From: Condylostoma magnum
Lineage: Eukaryota; Ciliophora; Heterotrichea; Heterotrichida; Condylostomatidae
DNA: 64,000 nucleotides
Direction: 5' to 3'
Assembly (NCBI GenBank): GCA_920105805.1
Contig: CAKKTI010000018.1
Span: forward strand, 1,870 to 65,869
Shown here: piece after piece, positions 1 to 10,430 of the stretch
Layout of the letters: every line of letters starts with the position of its first letter
How positions within the stretch are numbered: position 1 is the stretch's first letter
Notes under the pieces: model-generated
What the model saw: the letters and a program-made list of their open reading frames with translations, nothing else
The model's database searches: none
Told to the model about the DNA's origin: nothing
Program-made: the position numbers and the translations under genes

Positions 1-122
1 GAAGCAAGTATATTATAAAATGCATGACAAAAATACTTAAAAGGTGTTTTAACTCATGCATAATTACCTATAATACAGCTATTTCTAATAAATTTCATAA
101 GCCATTTTGTATATTGAAATAA

Positions 123-1028
123 CTAATTACCTACCTTAGTATAAAACGCAATATATATATACGAGTAATCCAGTTTTATGTCCGTATCACTATACACATC
201 AGTATCATTTATTAGCAATCTTTTTTGTCTTATTCACACAGTATAATGCCCAGAGTCTACGGTTGATCCTGCATGCAAAATTACAGTATTCAAACTATAC
301 TAGAATCCATTCAAATTAACTTGCTCAGGTATTTCAATTTTACTACAAATTTTAACGACTTTATTAGATTTAAAGCTGTACCTAAATCTATTAATTTTTA
401 CCATAAGAATATCCCCAGTTTAAACCAGCCTTCTATGAATTTCTCTTTGATCTGATCCACAAAACTCACAAAAAGTCTCAGCATTGCTTAAAGTCATATC
501 TAATTATTCTTATAAAGATTTACTATTAGGAATCATATGAAAAGTTAACTCAAACGCAGGTTACATCTGAATTTTATCATTACAATTATTACAAATGCTT
601 TCACTGCTCATATAATACTTAAACTGTTCTGAATCAGTAAAAGTATCCAAAGCCCGCATTAAGAACTCATGTGCATCTTCCTGTTCTCCTTCATGCATCC
701 AAAAATATTTCAATTATTATATTAGTTTTTCTGTTTTTAAAGGTTTTTCTCTATACTCCTGCATTTTCCTCATAAACTACGATATGTAATTATTATCTGG
801 CAATGTGCATCTTACCCTTAATTCGGATAAAACTTGCAATACAGCGTTGATATAGCAAGAAAAGCCACTGTTAACCAATCCGGTTTTTACGTGGCAAAAA
901 TGCTAATCAATATTGGTAACTCTCTTACTGCACTACAGACAGGACTATACTTACACAGCATTTTTAACCAGTTTTTTAGGAACTGGCTGCTATGCATTTC
1001 TTCGTGCTAATTTTTTACCCTCAACCAT
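123..1028 (-). CDS. Ubiquitin-specific protease (peptidase C19)
   Basis: Predicted 301-residue deubiquitinase that removes ubiquitin from substrates. Read with TAA/TAG=Q and TGA=W it has the Cys box GLVNSGFSCYINAVLQVL (catalytic Cys about 58), a QEDAHEFL motif near 116, two CxxC zinc pairs, and the His box STVDSGHYT (His about 261) followed by a C-terminal AFY motif, so the fold is complete though short for a USP. An extra Cys/His cluster at residues 30-46 may be a small zinc finger. The start ATG lies 26 bp after the TAG-TAA end of the ArfGAP gene on the same strand; I first took the two as a fusion, but the frames differ and this ATG is in frame with the stop TAG at 125-123. Trp in the His box region is TGA. 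Confidence 0.85.
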
Positions 1029-1054
1029 TATATCTAAGATCGTTTATAGAATTA

Positions 1055-2365
1055 CTAACTATAACTTAGGGAAACTACAGCTTTTTAAAGCGCTTGGATC
1101 CAATTATCCAGGTGTCATTGGGTCTCGGCCCACATATGAATAGTTCTATTGGCTGTAGTTAAACTGAAATGGTGAGGTTGTTTATATTATGTATTTACAT
1201 CTATAACTGAGTCCTTAGATAGTAAAATTTTCCCTCTACAGTTTTTCTCGTCTTGGGAAGTGTAGTAGTACAGTCCTGTATTTCTAAGTATGAATCATCT
1301 TGTTTTTATAGATTTGATGAAAGAGCCTTGTTTTTTCAAAATTCCCTCAAAGAGTTTGTTTCCTTGGTAGTCGTCACTCTGTCTGACGTTGCAGATTTGA
1401 AATTCAGAGATATCTTCTATTGGGATTTGAAGGTCTTCGTCTTCAAACATTGAAAAAATTGTTCAGCTGCAGTTTATTGCCTCATGCCATTCTAAAATCT
1501 CATTTGGGAGTTTAGAACCAAAGGATATTTAATGATTATTGCTATAGATTATGTTTATTATAAGTTACTTGTTTACCTCTTATAGAATAATTTCTTATAT
1601 AGAACGGATATTTATCTGCTGTTCTATACTATTAAGTTACTTATATGTGTAAATTTATAATTCATCTTGTAATAAAATTACTCATTTTTTCTGGGTTTTA
1701 AAGCGTCCTCGTAGTTCCAATGCTCCTTTTAAGTGAGGAATTCTTTGATTTTAAATTTTCATCATTTATCTATGAGTTTTATATATTATTTTGTCCTCTA
1801 TTTCTCTATTAATAGCTTGATTTATCTTTCTAAGCTTAATTCAAAACCTTGATATAGAAGGATGTCAGCCGTATAATTCCTAATGATTTAATAATGCAGT
1901 TTTTAATATCTGTTGAATTTATTCTCTTGAGATTGGTCCTATATACTTAGATTTTTAGGAGGATAATTCATCAATATAAAATCAATACTAATCAAGGTCA
2001 TACTTAGTATAATTAAAGCTATGATGCCTATTAAAGGAGAGATTTAAATATTTTCGCTAAATATATTATTTTCGGACTAAACTGATTGTATGTTACTATA
2101 ATTAATGAATTGATGGATCTGATCCTCACATAGGAAAGTTTCTTAATAGAGTCGCATTAACTCTACTGTTTCCTTTAAACTAGAGGTATTCTATTTCAGC
2201 ATCTGAGAATATCCCATGAACTGATTTCGTATCCATTTAAAACTTTTTGTGAATTTCAGCGCATTCTTAGCATAGAAAAACTCCAAATTTCATATTAACC
2301 TCCGCAATTTTCTGAATCTTGCAGTCTGCACACTAAAAATTATCTTAAATTAACTAATCCAACAT
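1055..2365 (-). CDS. ADAP/centaurin-alpha-like ArfGAP with two PH domains
   Basis: Predicted 436-residue Arf GTPase-activating protein for phosphoinositide membranes. Residues 12-35 show the ArfGAP zinc finger CX2CX16CX2C (CADC...CQEC), followed by two PH domains at about 208-300 and 330-425; this ArfGAP-PH-PH order is that of ADAP (centaurin-alpha). The usual arginine finger after the second CxxC (IHR) reads IHK here, and the preceding Trp is missing, so GAP activity is uncertain. It ends at TAG directly followed by TAA, then the USP gene. Start ATG sits in an AAATAAATG context 103 bp from the divergent CBP80 start. Confidence 0.85.
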
Positions 2366-2468
2366 TTATTTTTGTGTGTAAACATGTCAAATATTTAATA
2401 AAAATAGTAGGAAAACCTTTACTATAGTCATTCAACTTATAAACTAAATACTAAATTGTTGTATAAAA

Positions 2469-4430
2469 ATGGAGCCAAACAAAAAGGTTCACTAAGATCC
2501 AAACAGTGACAATTAGATACAGGATCGATTCACAAAGCTGATTACACTTATAGGAGATTTAGGTACTGATTAGCTATAAGATCATATAAAGAAACTATCG
2601 AATGAAATAGCTACTGCTCAGTAATAGCATATTGATTTTATATAAAACAAATTAGTTTAATGGTAAAATTCACGTAGTATCAGTTGAATCCCAGGAAAGC
2701 ACACCATCTATGCATCCGTGATTGCCCAAGTATCTCAGTAAAAGGACAATTTCTTGCAGGAAACGTTGAATTTAGTGCTTGATCTGCTATAAGAAGTTTT
2801 CTAATAAGGGAATTATATTAGAGTAGTAATGATAATAAGTTTCTTAGGGGAGTTAGTAGATCAGGGATGCATTTCAAGTGAAAATTTTATCGAACTATTA
2901 AATCAAATGCTAAACTTCGATTAAATAGATAATTTTCAAAGGCATTTTGTTGCATATACACTTATAAACTCATTATAGAATGTAGGAAGAGTATTAGATG
3001 ATAATTTAAGTGAGCCTTTTTGGGATAAACTAAATAATTTCATTGAAAATTTAGCAAGCTTAAACCCTAAAATGATTGATATAGTATACGGTACTAAACC
3101 AGACTGGGTAATTTCTAAAAGAACAGACTTTTTGGCTGCTTAGCTAAAAATAAACAAAAAGCAAAACTTCCCTATACAAATTTTCCCAACTTTTATGTAG
3201 CAAGATAGCTAGAATGCTCCAATTTAATTGAAGCAAGTTGAATTACAGCTGCCAAGCCATTCATAGTACTGAAATCCTTATTTGACTCAACTTATACAAC
3301 TCGACATATCCGATTAAGAGATTGCTATATATTCAGAGTACATTCGCCTTACAGTTATAGCATTCAAGGATGGTACAGAAAGGGCTGCTGATAGACTTAA
3401 CACTATCTAAGCAAATTTCTAATTAGAAGGCCTAATTGTAAATGTTATTTTAGATGAGATCTTGTGCTTGCCAGTTTCATCATGTAATCACACAGTTTAC
3501 TACTCAATTTTGATTCAACTGAAAGAAATGAACTCTGTAGAAATGGATTACCACAATGCAGTGAATTCTGCTATTTATACATTCTACTGCACCCTGGAGC
3601 AAGTTGACCTATAAGCATGTGAAAACATAGAAAACTTTTTAGTGTTTTATATCACCAACACCGACTATATATGAAATTGGGAAATGTTTTATAGTGACAC
3701 TCCATCAAATCATTAAATAAGGTTTATAAGAAATGTTTTAAACAAACTTATAAGATTCTCATTCATTGGTATAGTATAAGAGAAGGTCCCTGAAAGTCTC
3801 CATCATTACATGGTATAATCAATTTCCCCTTATCTTAAATTTTCAGAAATGGAAGAAAGTGTAGATAATACAGACTGCTAATTGATTCTAGATCGAATTA
3901 ACTCTAAGGCAACTGAATAAGCAATGAGACAATTACTGGTATCTAAGGAAATCTGTAATTCAGGGTAAGACCTAGACAAGATTTTTAGTCAATGTATATT
4001 TTACCAAGGCGGTAAATCCCTTCTTCACTTTACAACTTATTTAGACAGGTACAATGGCATAGTAAAGTAAGTGAAATCAGAAATACTACTAGACTCTCTA
4101 TACGAAGTATGGTCTAGCTATCCATACCAGAGCGTTATTCTAGTAAAAAAGCTTCTAGACTTAGAATATGTGCAATGCTCCGATATAGTTAACTTTGGAC
4201 TCCGACTAATCCAATAGCAAAGAAAACAATTTGAGGACTGGTATTAACTCGAATGAGATTTGATATATCAGGGTACCCGTTATGCTAATGATGATGAGAT
4301 TATACAGATTGCCTAAAACCTGAGAGAATTTGTCCAGAACTCCAGCGACCCAGTGCAAGCACAACGGTTTTTAACCCTACAACGAAAAAACCACGAAAAA
4401 TTTGCAAATCTTTTGGAAGAATCTAGTTAA
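2469..4430 (+). CDS. NCBP1: Nuclear cap-binding protein large subunit (CBP80/NCBP1)
   Basis: About 653 residues in one uninterrupted frame. The N-terminal MIF4G-type helical repeats begin with a segment matching the family (RFTKLITLIGDLGTDQL) and continue through three helical blocks, including a WNWEMF-type motif and RFIRNVLNKLIR in the C-terminal third, as in NCBP1. The family partners with CBP20 to bind the 5' cap of nuclear mRNA. TAA, TAG and TGA all occur in frame at Gln and Trp positions. The end is either TAA 4428-4430 or TAA 4446-4448; the second would overlap the convergent RPS13 gene, whose stop is only 6 bp from the first. Confidence 0.88.
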
Positions 4431-4436
4431 GAATTA

Positions 4437-4892
4437 CTAACTAACTAAAGTAGCTGCTGAAGCTGGAGTATATTTAAAGTTTGCAGGCAATTTCTTTGCT
4501 TTTCTATAATACCTGGCCAGTCTATGTATCCTGGACTCAATCAAAATTAGCCTGTACTTAGAATCCTTGTCCTTTCTGAATTTTTCCAAATGCTTCCTTA
4601 CAGCCACTGCCTTCTTGATTAAGTTGTATAGATCTTCGGGGATTTCTGGAGCAATTCCGTTTTTCTTGAGAATTCTTAAAATCTTTGATCCTGTGACTGA
4701 TTTTACCTGAGGAATTCCAGCAGTGTCTCTTAGCAACACACCGATTTGAGAGGGGTACATTCCTTTCCTGGCAAGCTTTACAATATGCTCAGCTACTTCC
4801 TAGGGAGTCACCTTAAGCCAGCTGGGAGGTGTTCTCTTATAAGGGATTGAAGAAGAAGCTATTCCTTTGCCCGGTGTATACATGCGCCCCAT
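4437..4892 (-). CDS. RPS13: 40S ribosomal protein S13 (uS15)
   Basis: 151 residues, the standard eukaryotic length. The start [18 protein letters not shown], the central [18 protein letters not shown] block and the end ATLVS align along the full family. The gene is decisive for the code: an internal TAG encodes Gln, while the protein must end at the tandem TAG-TAA at 4439-4434, and no in-frame TGA follows for over 30 codons. Its start codon is 11 bp from the start codon of the divergent CDKAL1-type gene, so the two share a promoter of almost no length. Confidence 0.95.
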
Positions 4893-4903
4893 GTTGATAA
4901 TAA

Positions 4904-6373
4904 ATGGCAACCCAGGAGTTAATTGATATCGAGAATATCGACTAGTGCTTACACTAGGTTAAATATGACCCGAGCAAGTATGTCAACCCTGAATACGAAA
5001 AACCATAGGGAAACATTCCTGGAACTTAAAGCATATATGTCAAAACTTTTGGGTGCTCGCATAATATATCAGACAGTGAGGTCATGACTGGGATCTTATC
5101 TAAGTATGGATATAATATTGTAGATGTTCCGGAATAGGCAGATCTGTGGCTAGTAAACTCCTGTACTGTTAAAAATCCGAGTTAGGATGCAATGACTACT
5201 ATAGTACGTAGGGCTAAGGAGCAGAATAAGAAAATCGTAGTTGCTGGGTGTGTTCCTCAAGCAGATCGTAAAATCAGGGAGTTAGAAGACATCAGTATAG
5301 TAGGAGTTACTCAAATAGACAGGATACTGGAAGTAGTAGAAGAAACTCTAAATGGTAACGTGGTAAAGTTACTTGCTAAAAAGGAGCTTCCAAGCTTAGA
5401 TCTTCCGAAAATTCGTAGAAATAAACTGGTGGAGATTATACCTATAAGTACTGGCTGCCTAGGGGCCTGCACTTATTGCAAAACTAAGCATGCCAGGGGG
5501 CATTTGGGAAGTTATGAGCCGGGTGTTATAGTAGGAAGGGTGCAATAAGCATTGAGTGAGGGAGTTAAGGATATTTGGCTTACAAGTGAGGACTCAGGAG
5601 CTTATGGCAGAGATATAGAAAGTTCCCTGCCTGATTTACTGTGGTAAATCACAAAAGTACTAAAAGATGATGTAATGCTAAGAGTTGGAATGACTAATCC
5701 TCCGTTTATTCTTGAACATTTGCAGGAAATGAGTAAAATTTTCAAACATCCTAGAATATATGGATTCTTGCATATTCCTGTATAAGCTGCTGATAATACA
5801 GTTCTAGAGAATATGTACAGGGAGTACACAATTGAGGATTTCTGCTAGGTAGTGGATACTTTAAGGAAAAATGTACCTAAAATGTATATAGCAACTGATA
5901 TTATTTGTGGATTTCCAGGTGAAACTGAGGAGTAATTCCAAAGAACTTTAGACTTAGTGGACAAATACAGATTCCCCAGTGTCTACATTTCCTAATTTTA
6001 CCCAAGACCAGACACTCCAGCTGCCAAAATGTAAAGAGTTCCAACCTAAGTAGTTAAACAGAGATCAACTGCACTTACTAGACTATTAGAATCATATAGA
6101 TGCTTTGACTCCTATCTCAACACTACCTAACAAGTCTTTCTCAGAGACTACAAAGAAGGTAAGGAAAGCAATACTATGATCGGCCATACAAAATTCTGGA
6201 TTAAAGTGATTTTGCCAAGAAACGAAGAGTTTATAGGAGGAAATGTCTGGGCTAAAATTGTAAAGGTAGACAAATGGCATGTGGAAGGTGTTATTGTTCC
6301 CGAGCCAAAAAGTTACTCCTGGGTCTGGATTTTTGCCCTGTTAGCATTAGTAGTCGCCTATTTGTTAGTTTAG
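4904..6373 (+). CDS. CDKAL1: CDKAL1-type tRNA-t6A37 methylthiotransferase
   Basis: 489 residues. Radical-SAM enzyme that adds a methylthio group to t6A at position 37 of tRNA-Lys. The N-terminal MTTase domain carries its three Fe-S Cys (in FGCSHN, NSCTV, AGCVP), the radical-SAM CxxxCxxC is [10 protein letters not shown], and a TRAM-like region leads to a single hydrophobic C-terminal tail ([17 protein letters not shown]), the ER tail anchor typical of eukaryotic CDKAL1. It ends TAG-TAA; an in-frame TGA follows four codons later, so the exact end is TAG, TAA or TGA. The next gene starts 5 bp after the TAG. Confidence 0.93.
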
Positions 6374-6378
6374 TAAAT

Positions 6379-7242
6379 ATGACAAGTTAAGCCAGGGCTG
6401 CAGTTATTGATATGATTGAAAAGGCTAATTTCTAGCTTGAAAGCTTCGTTAATATATGCTCTTAGTGTGGAATTGACCCTGAGTCTTTAAGGCCGAAATC
6501 TAAATAGGAGTTTAAGTATGATAAGGCTACCCAAGATATTGTATAGTTGAGACATCAACATTTCGAGTAAAGAAGAATGTAGAAATTAAATGATATTGTT
6601 GATTTGATTATAAAACGTTCTGGTAGCCCTAGACAAGATGCTGAAAATAGGTATCTAAAGCCTCTTACTCCTGTGTAATGCGATAAGACGTTTAAAATGT
6701 TTGATGTGTAGTAGAAATAGGAGGAAATTAGAATTAAAGAGTAGAAATGAAGGGATAAAATTACTAGATAGTATATAAAAAAGGTAGATAATGCGTTTTA
6801 GAAGAAAAAGGAAGCCAGTGAATTTTATAAGGAAAGAAATTAAAAGAAGCAGGAAAAAATCAATTAAATCAAGCGATAACATGATAAAGAAAGGGAAAGA
6901 ATTGAAAGAAGAGAAATCTAAAAGCTGTAAGAGGAAGCTAAAAGAAGGATTGCTCACAAGAGATCAAAAACATAATAAATGAGTTAAACCTAAAGATTAT
7001 ACAGTACTACAAAATCATAGTGTAATGCAAGTAATGACAATCTACATGAGAAATTAGAGAGATTTAATTAGAAGTTAGCTCAGTCTTAAATAGTGTATAG
7101 CAGATAGTTATAAGAAAAGATTTCTGGGGCAAAGGTGTAATTTGAGAATGTTTTGTAAAAGAGAAACAGAATTCTGTCCATGTAGCCCTAAAGAGAATAG
7201 GAGTATCTGAATAAAATTAAAAAAATATTCCATAATCATTAA
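6379..7242 (+). CDS. Coiled-coil protein, function unknown (A)
   Basis: 287 codons from an ATG 5 bp after the CDKAL1 stop. The N-terminus (about 110 residues) is globular-like with a CSQCG motif; the rest is Lys/Glu/Gln-rich and predicted coiled coil. Nearly every Gln is TAA or TAG. The frame reaches TAA 7240-7242, and 7 bp later a second coiled-coil frame opens (7250). The two may be separate genes or one gene joined by a short intron; a 19-bp GT...AG stretch at 7252-7270 would join the frames. No family recognised. Confidence 0.55.
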
Positions 7243-7249
7243 AAATGCA

Positions 7250-7747
7250 ATGTATGATTTAATTAGGTAGTAATTAAAGCAAGAGCAACTTTAGTAGGTA
7301 AGAAATCGTACTGCTGAAAAATGACAGTAAAGGTAAGAAAGGTTCAAAGATAATTAGTAGAAAATTTTAAGGTTAAAAGCTTAGAAGTAAAGAGAAACAG
7401 AGAAGAATAGAAAATAATAATAACAGAATAAAAACATTCGAAATAAAAGCAAAAAGTAGTAGAACAAATATAGGAATGAAATGCAAAAGCTAAAGAAATA
7501 AGATTAATAAGAGAATTTGAAAATTTTAGACTAGAAAAGAGAAAACTAAAGGTAAAGAATACTTGAAAAATCTTTAAGATTAGATTAAATAAGATAAAAT
7601 TTAAAGCAGTAGAAGGAAGAAATGAGTAGTATATATTATAAGACAAACATACATGGAAACTAGCATAGAGCATAAACTACTGAAAAAGTGAACTCCTTCT
7701 TTAGTACTACCTATCGGCCAAATCTATTATTAAACAAATCATTATAA
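7250..7747 (+). CDS. Coiled-coil protein or second part of the previous gene (B)
   Basis: 165 codons, very rich in Gln, Lys, Arg and Glu with heptad-like spacing (repeats of the type QRQERFKDNQQKI), then a short C-terminal tail ending RPNLLLNKSL before TAA 7745-7747. The ATG is plausible, but the sequence begins abruptly within coiled coil, which is why a join to the upstream frame is possible. After the TAA comes a 63-bp AT-rich gap before the next ATG. Function unknown. Confidence 0.5.
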
Positions 7748-7810
7748 GTAAATTTTATAAAATATGCTGTTAGTTTAATACCATCTTTTATATTGTCTGT
7801 TAAAATAATT

Positions 7811-8611
7811 ATGAGTATTTGGGATGAATGTGAGGTTTAATAACACTCTCCTTAAGGAGAAGTTTTAAAGGACTATAATAAAGAAATCCATTCAGTAAAA
7901 AATGAGATTGAAAATGCCAAAAGCAATCGAAATTAATGTATGGCAAAACTATAATAAATTGAAAAGGAAAATCTATAAATCTAGGATTAGAACTCTAGTT
8001 TAAGGCAGTCTATTATAGACACTACAGACTCTTCAGCTCTTACAGAATGAAGTTCAGTAGATTATGATTCAGATAATTACACTGATATTGATTATTTACG
8101 TTAAAAGTTAAAGCAACTTAAAAGTCAATTTGGAGCATAGGAAAAGGATATACTAAGGTCGGTATAAAATCTTAAAATTTTCTCTTAAGAAAATCTGAGT
8201 TTACGTAGTCTTGCTTAATAACTTCAAGAATAAATAGCTAAAGATAATTTTACACATGCTGAAATGCATTCTGGATTAGACGTAGTATATAATATAAGTG
8301 AGAATGTAATGGATTCTAGCTCCTATGTAATAAAGCCGCTTTCCAAGGGTAATTCAACTTTATCTAGTCCAAAACATATACCAAATATGTCTAAACTCCC
8401 AAAACATAATTTTCCTAAAAGAACCTTATTAGACGAATTGAATGCCCTGGATGAGTAATTTGAAGACGATACTCCTACTTCCTTTAATTTCTACTCAAGC
8501 AATAACTCACCTACATGAAGCAAAAGCTCTTATAGGCCGTTTACTTTAGACATAGAGTTTCAGGATGACATAGAGAAAGAAGCATTTTTTGCTACGATGT
8601 TTTTGGTTTAA
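7811..8611 (+). CDS. Hypothetical coiled-coil protein
   Basis: 266 residues. Residues about 15-135 are two coiled-coil blocks (KNEIENAKSNRNQCMAKLQQ type), the C-terminal half is Ser/Pro/Asn-rich and looks disordered, ending with an acidic DIEFQDDIEKEAFFATMF stretch. Start chosen as the ATG after the AT-rich gap; the end TAA 8609-8611 lies 27 bp from the stop of the convergent gene. No family recognised. Confidence 0.65.
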
Positions 8612-8638
8612 AATTAATTGAAAATCAGTAAATAAAAC

Positions 8639-9031
8639 TCAAGTCTCTTTAACCTTTTCCTGATTATCTTATTTCCTGGGCCTTCCAACCTTTCTCCTTT
8701 TCATCTGTTCCTGCTGTGATTTCTCTAATTCCTCCTCAATTTCTTTAATTAAATCTTCAGTGCTTTATTTACTCTCCTCTTCAAATAAACTTAAAGGCAA
8801 AGTTTGTACAGTGATTCCCTGTGAGACCAGTTTTTGAGAGAGTTAGCTTATATACCTCTTAAACAAAAACTTTGTTCTTGCAAGCTTGCGCTGTTTTTCT
8901 AGTAACAAAAACTCAAGTTTGTGTATATATTGTATTAGATTTGCATTATATCTTTATAGTTCTAGGGTATTAGAGTCATTTCTTTACCTTTTTCGGGGTA
9001 AGCTTTCAGTATTATTTTCCTCAGTTGCCAT
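8639..9031 (-). CDS. Small basic coiled-coil protein with AT-hook-like tail
   Basis: 130 residues. A leucine-rich coiled coil (about 25-75) follows a basic PRKRQR stretch that could be a nuclear signal; near the C-terminus RRKVGRPRKQ resembles an AT-hook (core GRP flanked by Arg/Lys), suggesting DNA binding. It ends at TGA 8641-8639, one of the genes showing TGA as a stop. The start ATG is one base after the stop TAA of the kelch-like gene on the same strand. Confidence 0.65.
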
Positions 9032-9032
9032 T

Positions 9033-10289
9033 TTAATTATCTAAAAGACTTACTTGCACCCATTCTTCAGAGAAGCTTAAATCAAGACACCAATTCCTAA
9101 TACTTGCTTCTTATTATTGTAAGGGATTTACTTACACATTCAAGCAGTAGTTCTCTGTATATGGAGCATTGTTACTCCACCAAATGCCACTATTGATTTA
9201 TTGCCTTGAGAATTCTTTGAAGGTTTCTATATTGTAAGACACTTTTAAGTCGTTTTGTAGAATTACCAATTTATTTCCTATGGTAGATATAGTTCCTGGG
9301 ATATTTCTATATGGAGCAAATGCTTTTGTTGCTTTATATGAGTTCAAGTATGGGAAATAAATATAAACTCTGGGGATATATTAGTTCTTGCTTTACCCAT
9401 ATATAAAGATCTTATTTGAATGTCTAATTGTAGTTACAAATGTAAGAGGCTCTGGCAAATTTCGAACTCTTTACAGTGATTTCGTTTCAATAGAGTATTT
9501 TCAAGAGAAATCAACTGATTTAAAATTTTAATTTTGTAATTGGGATCCTCCAAATATATATAGATCTTGCTAAAACAAACAAGTACTTAATCCCCAGTAA
9601 ATACTCTCAGGTAGGTTGAGTAAATAACCAACGAATTTAGGAGAAATAAGTAGTATTTTGGCATCTCCGTAGAAAACCGCAAAATAACCATTTGACAGGT
9701 TAAAAGATTAAGATTACTGGTTAAGAGATTCGTCAAGATTTACTTATACAGTAATATTATTTGAAATAAGTTATAGATTAAATTAGTACTCCTGTAAATT
9801 ACTAATTTGTAGCTTGAAATTATATTATTCATCTAGTATTTCTTTAAGTTATTAAATTTCTAATAAATTAGCATATCTTTACTGCAAGGTTAAAAATATT
9901 GATAAGTTAATGCATCCTTAGACACCTAAAAGGCCTATAACCTTGCTCTAAAGGCTTTAATCTAAAATTAAATCAGATAATAAGTCTATAACTAGCTCAG
10001 TTTAGCCAAAACAGATATCATTTAATAATGTTTGATAAGTTTTATCTAGTCCATTAGCTTATATATATGTACCGCAGTATAAAACATACATAAATCTTTT
10101 TATTTCCTCTACTGTGGAAGTACTTTAACTATATATTTGAAATAACTAATCAAATTCTTATTAGGTTAAATCAATCGAAGTCTTGAATAATAGGATAAGA
10201 TCAAAGTCATTTAAGAATTTATCAATCTCATCTAAATTTTACTTATCCAACAATGCTTGCTTTACAGCTTGAAACTAAACAAATGCCAT
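9033..10289 (-). CDS. Kelch-like beta-propeller protein
   Basis: 418 residues in one frame. The N-terminal half is helical and Gln-rich (about 1-200); the C-terminal half has kelch-type blades, recognised from LYIFGGSQ and IFIYGQS motifs with following Trp/Tyr. It resembles the B-box/kelch protein at 36952-38430 in layout but lacks the B-box cysteines. Its stop TAA (9035-9033) and the next start ATG (9031) are separated by a single A, so the two genes are either co-transcribed or the downstream 5' leader lies in this coding region. Starts 141 bp from the divergent channel gene. Confidence 0.65.
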
Positions 10290-10430
10290 TTTGTATATAT
10301 TTCTATTAAATTATATAATGCTAAAATTGAGATTAACCGTTCAGCTTAAGTAGGGATTTAAAACTCCATTCTTCCTAGAATTGAGTCAATAAAAGCTGAG
10401 ATTTACCTTAATACATTAATAAAAGTAAAA

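Noticed and set aside
123-2365. ArfGAP-PH-PH-USP fusion
   Set aside because: The USP is in a different frame from the PH domain; an in-frame tandem TAG-TAA ends the ArfGAP gene and the USP has its own ATG at 1028 in frame with its stop.
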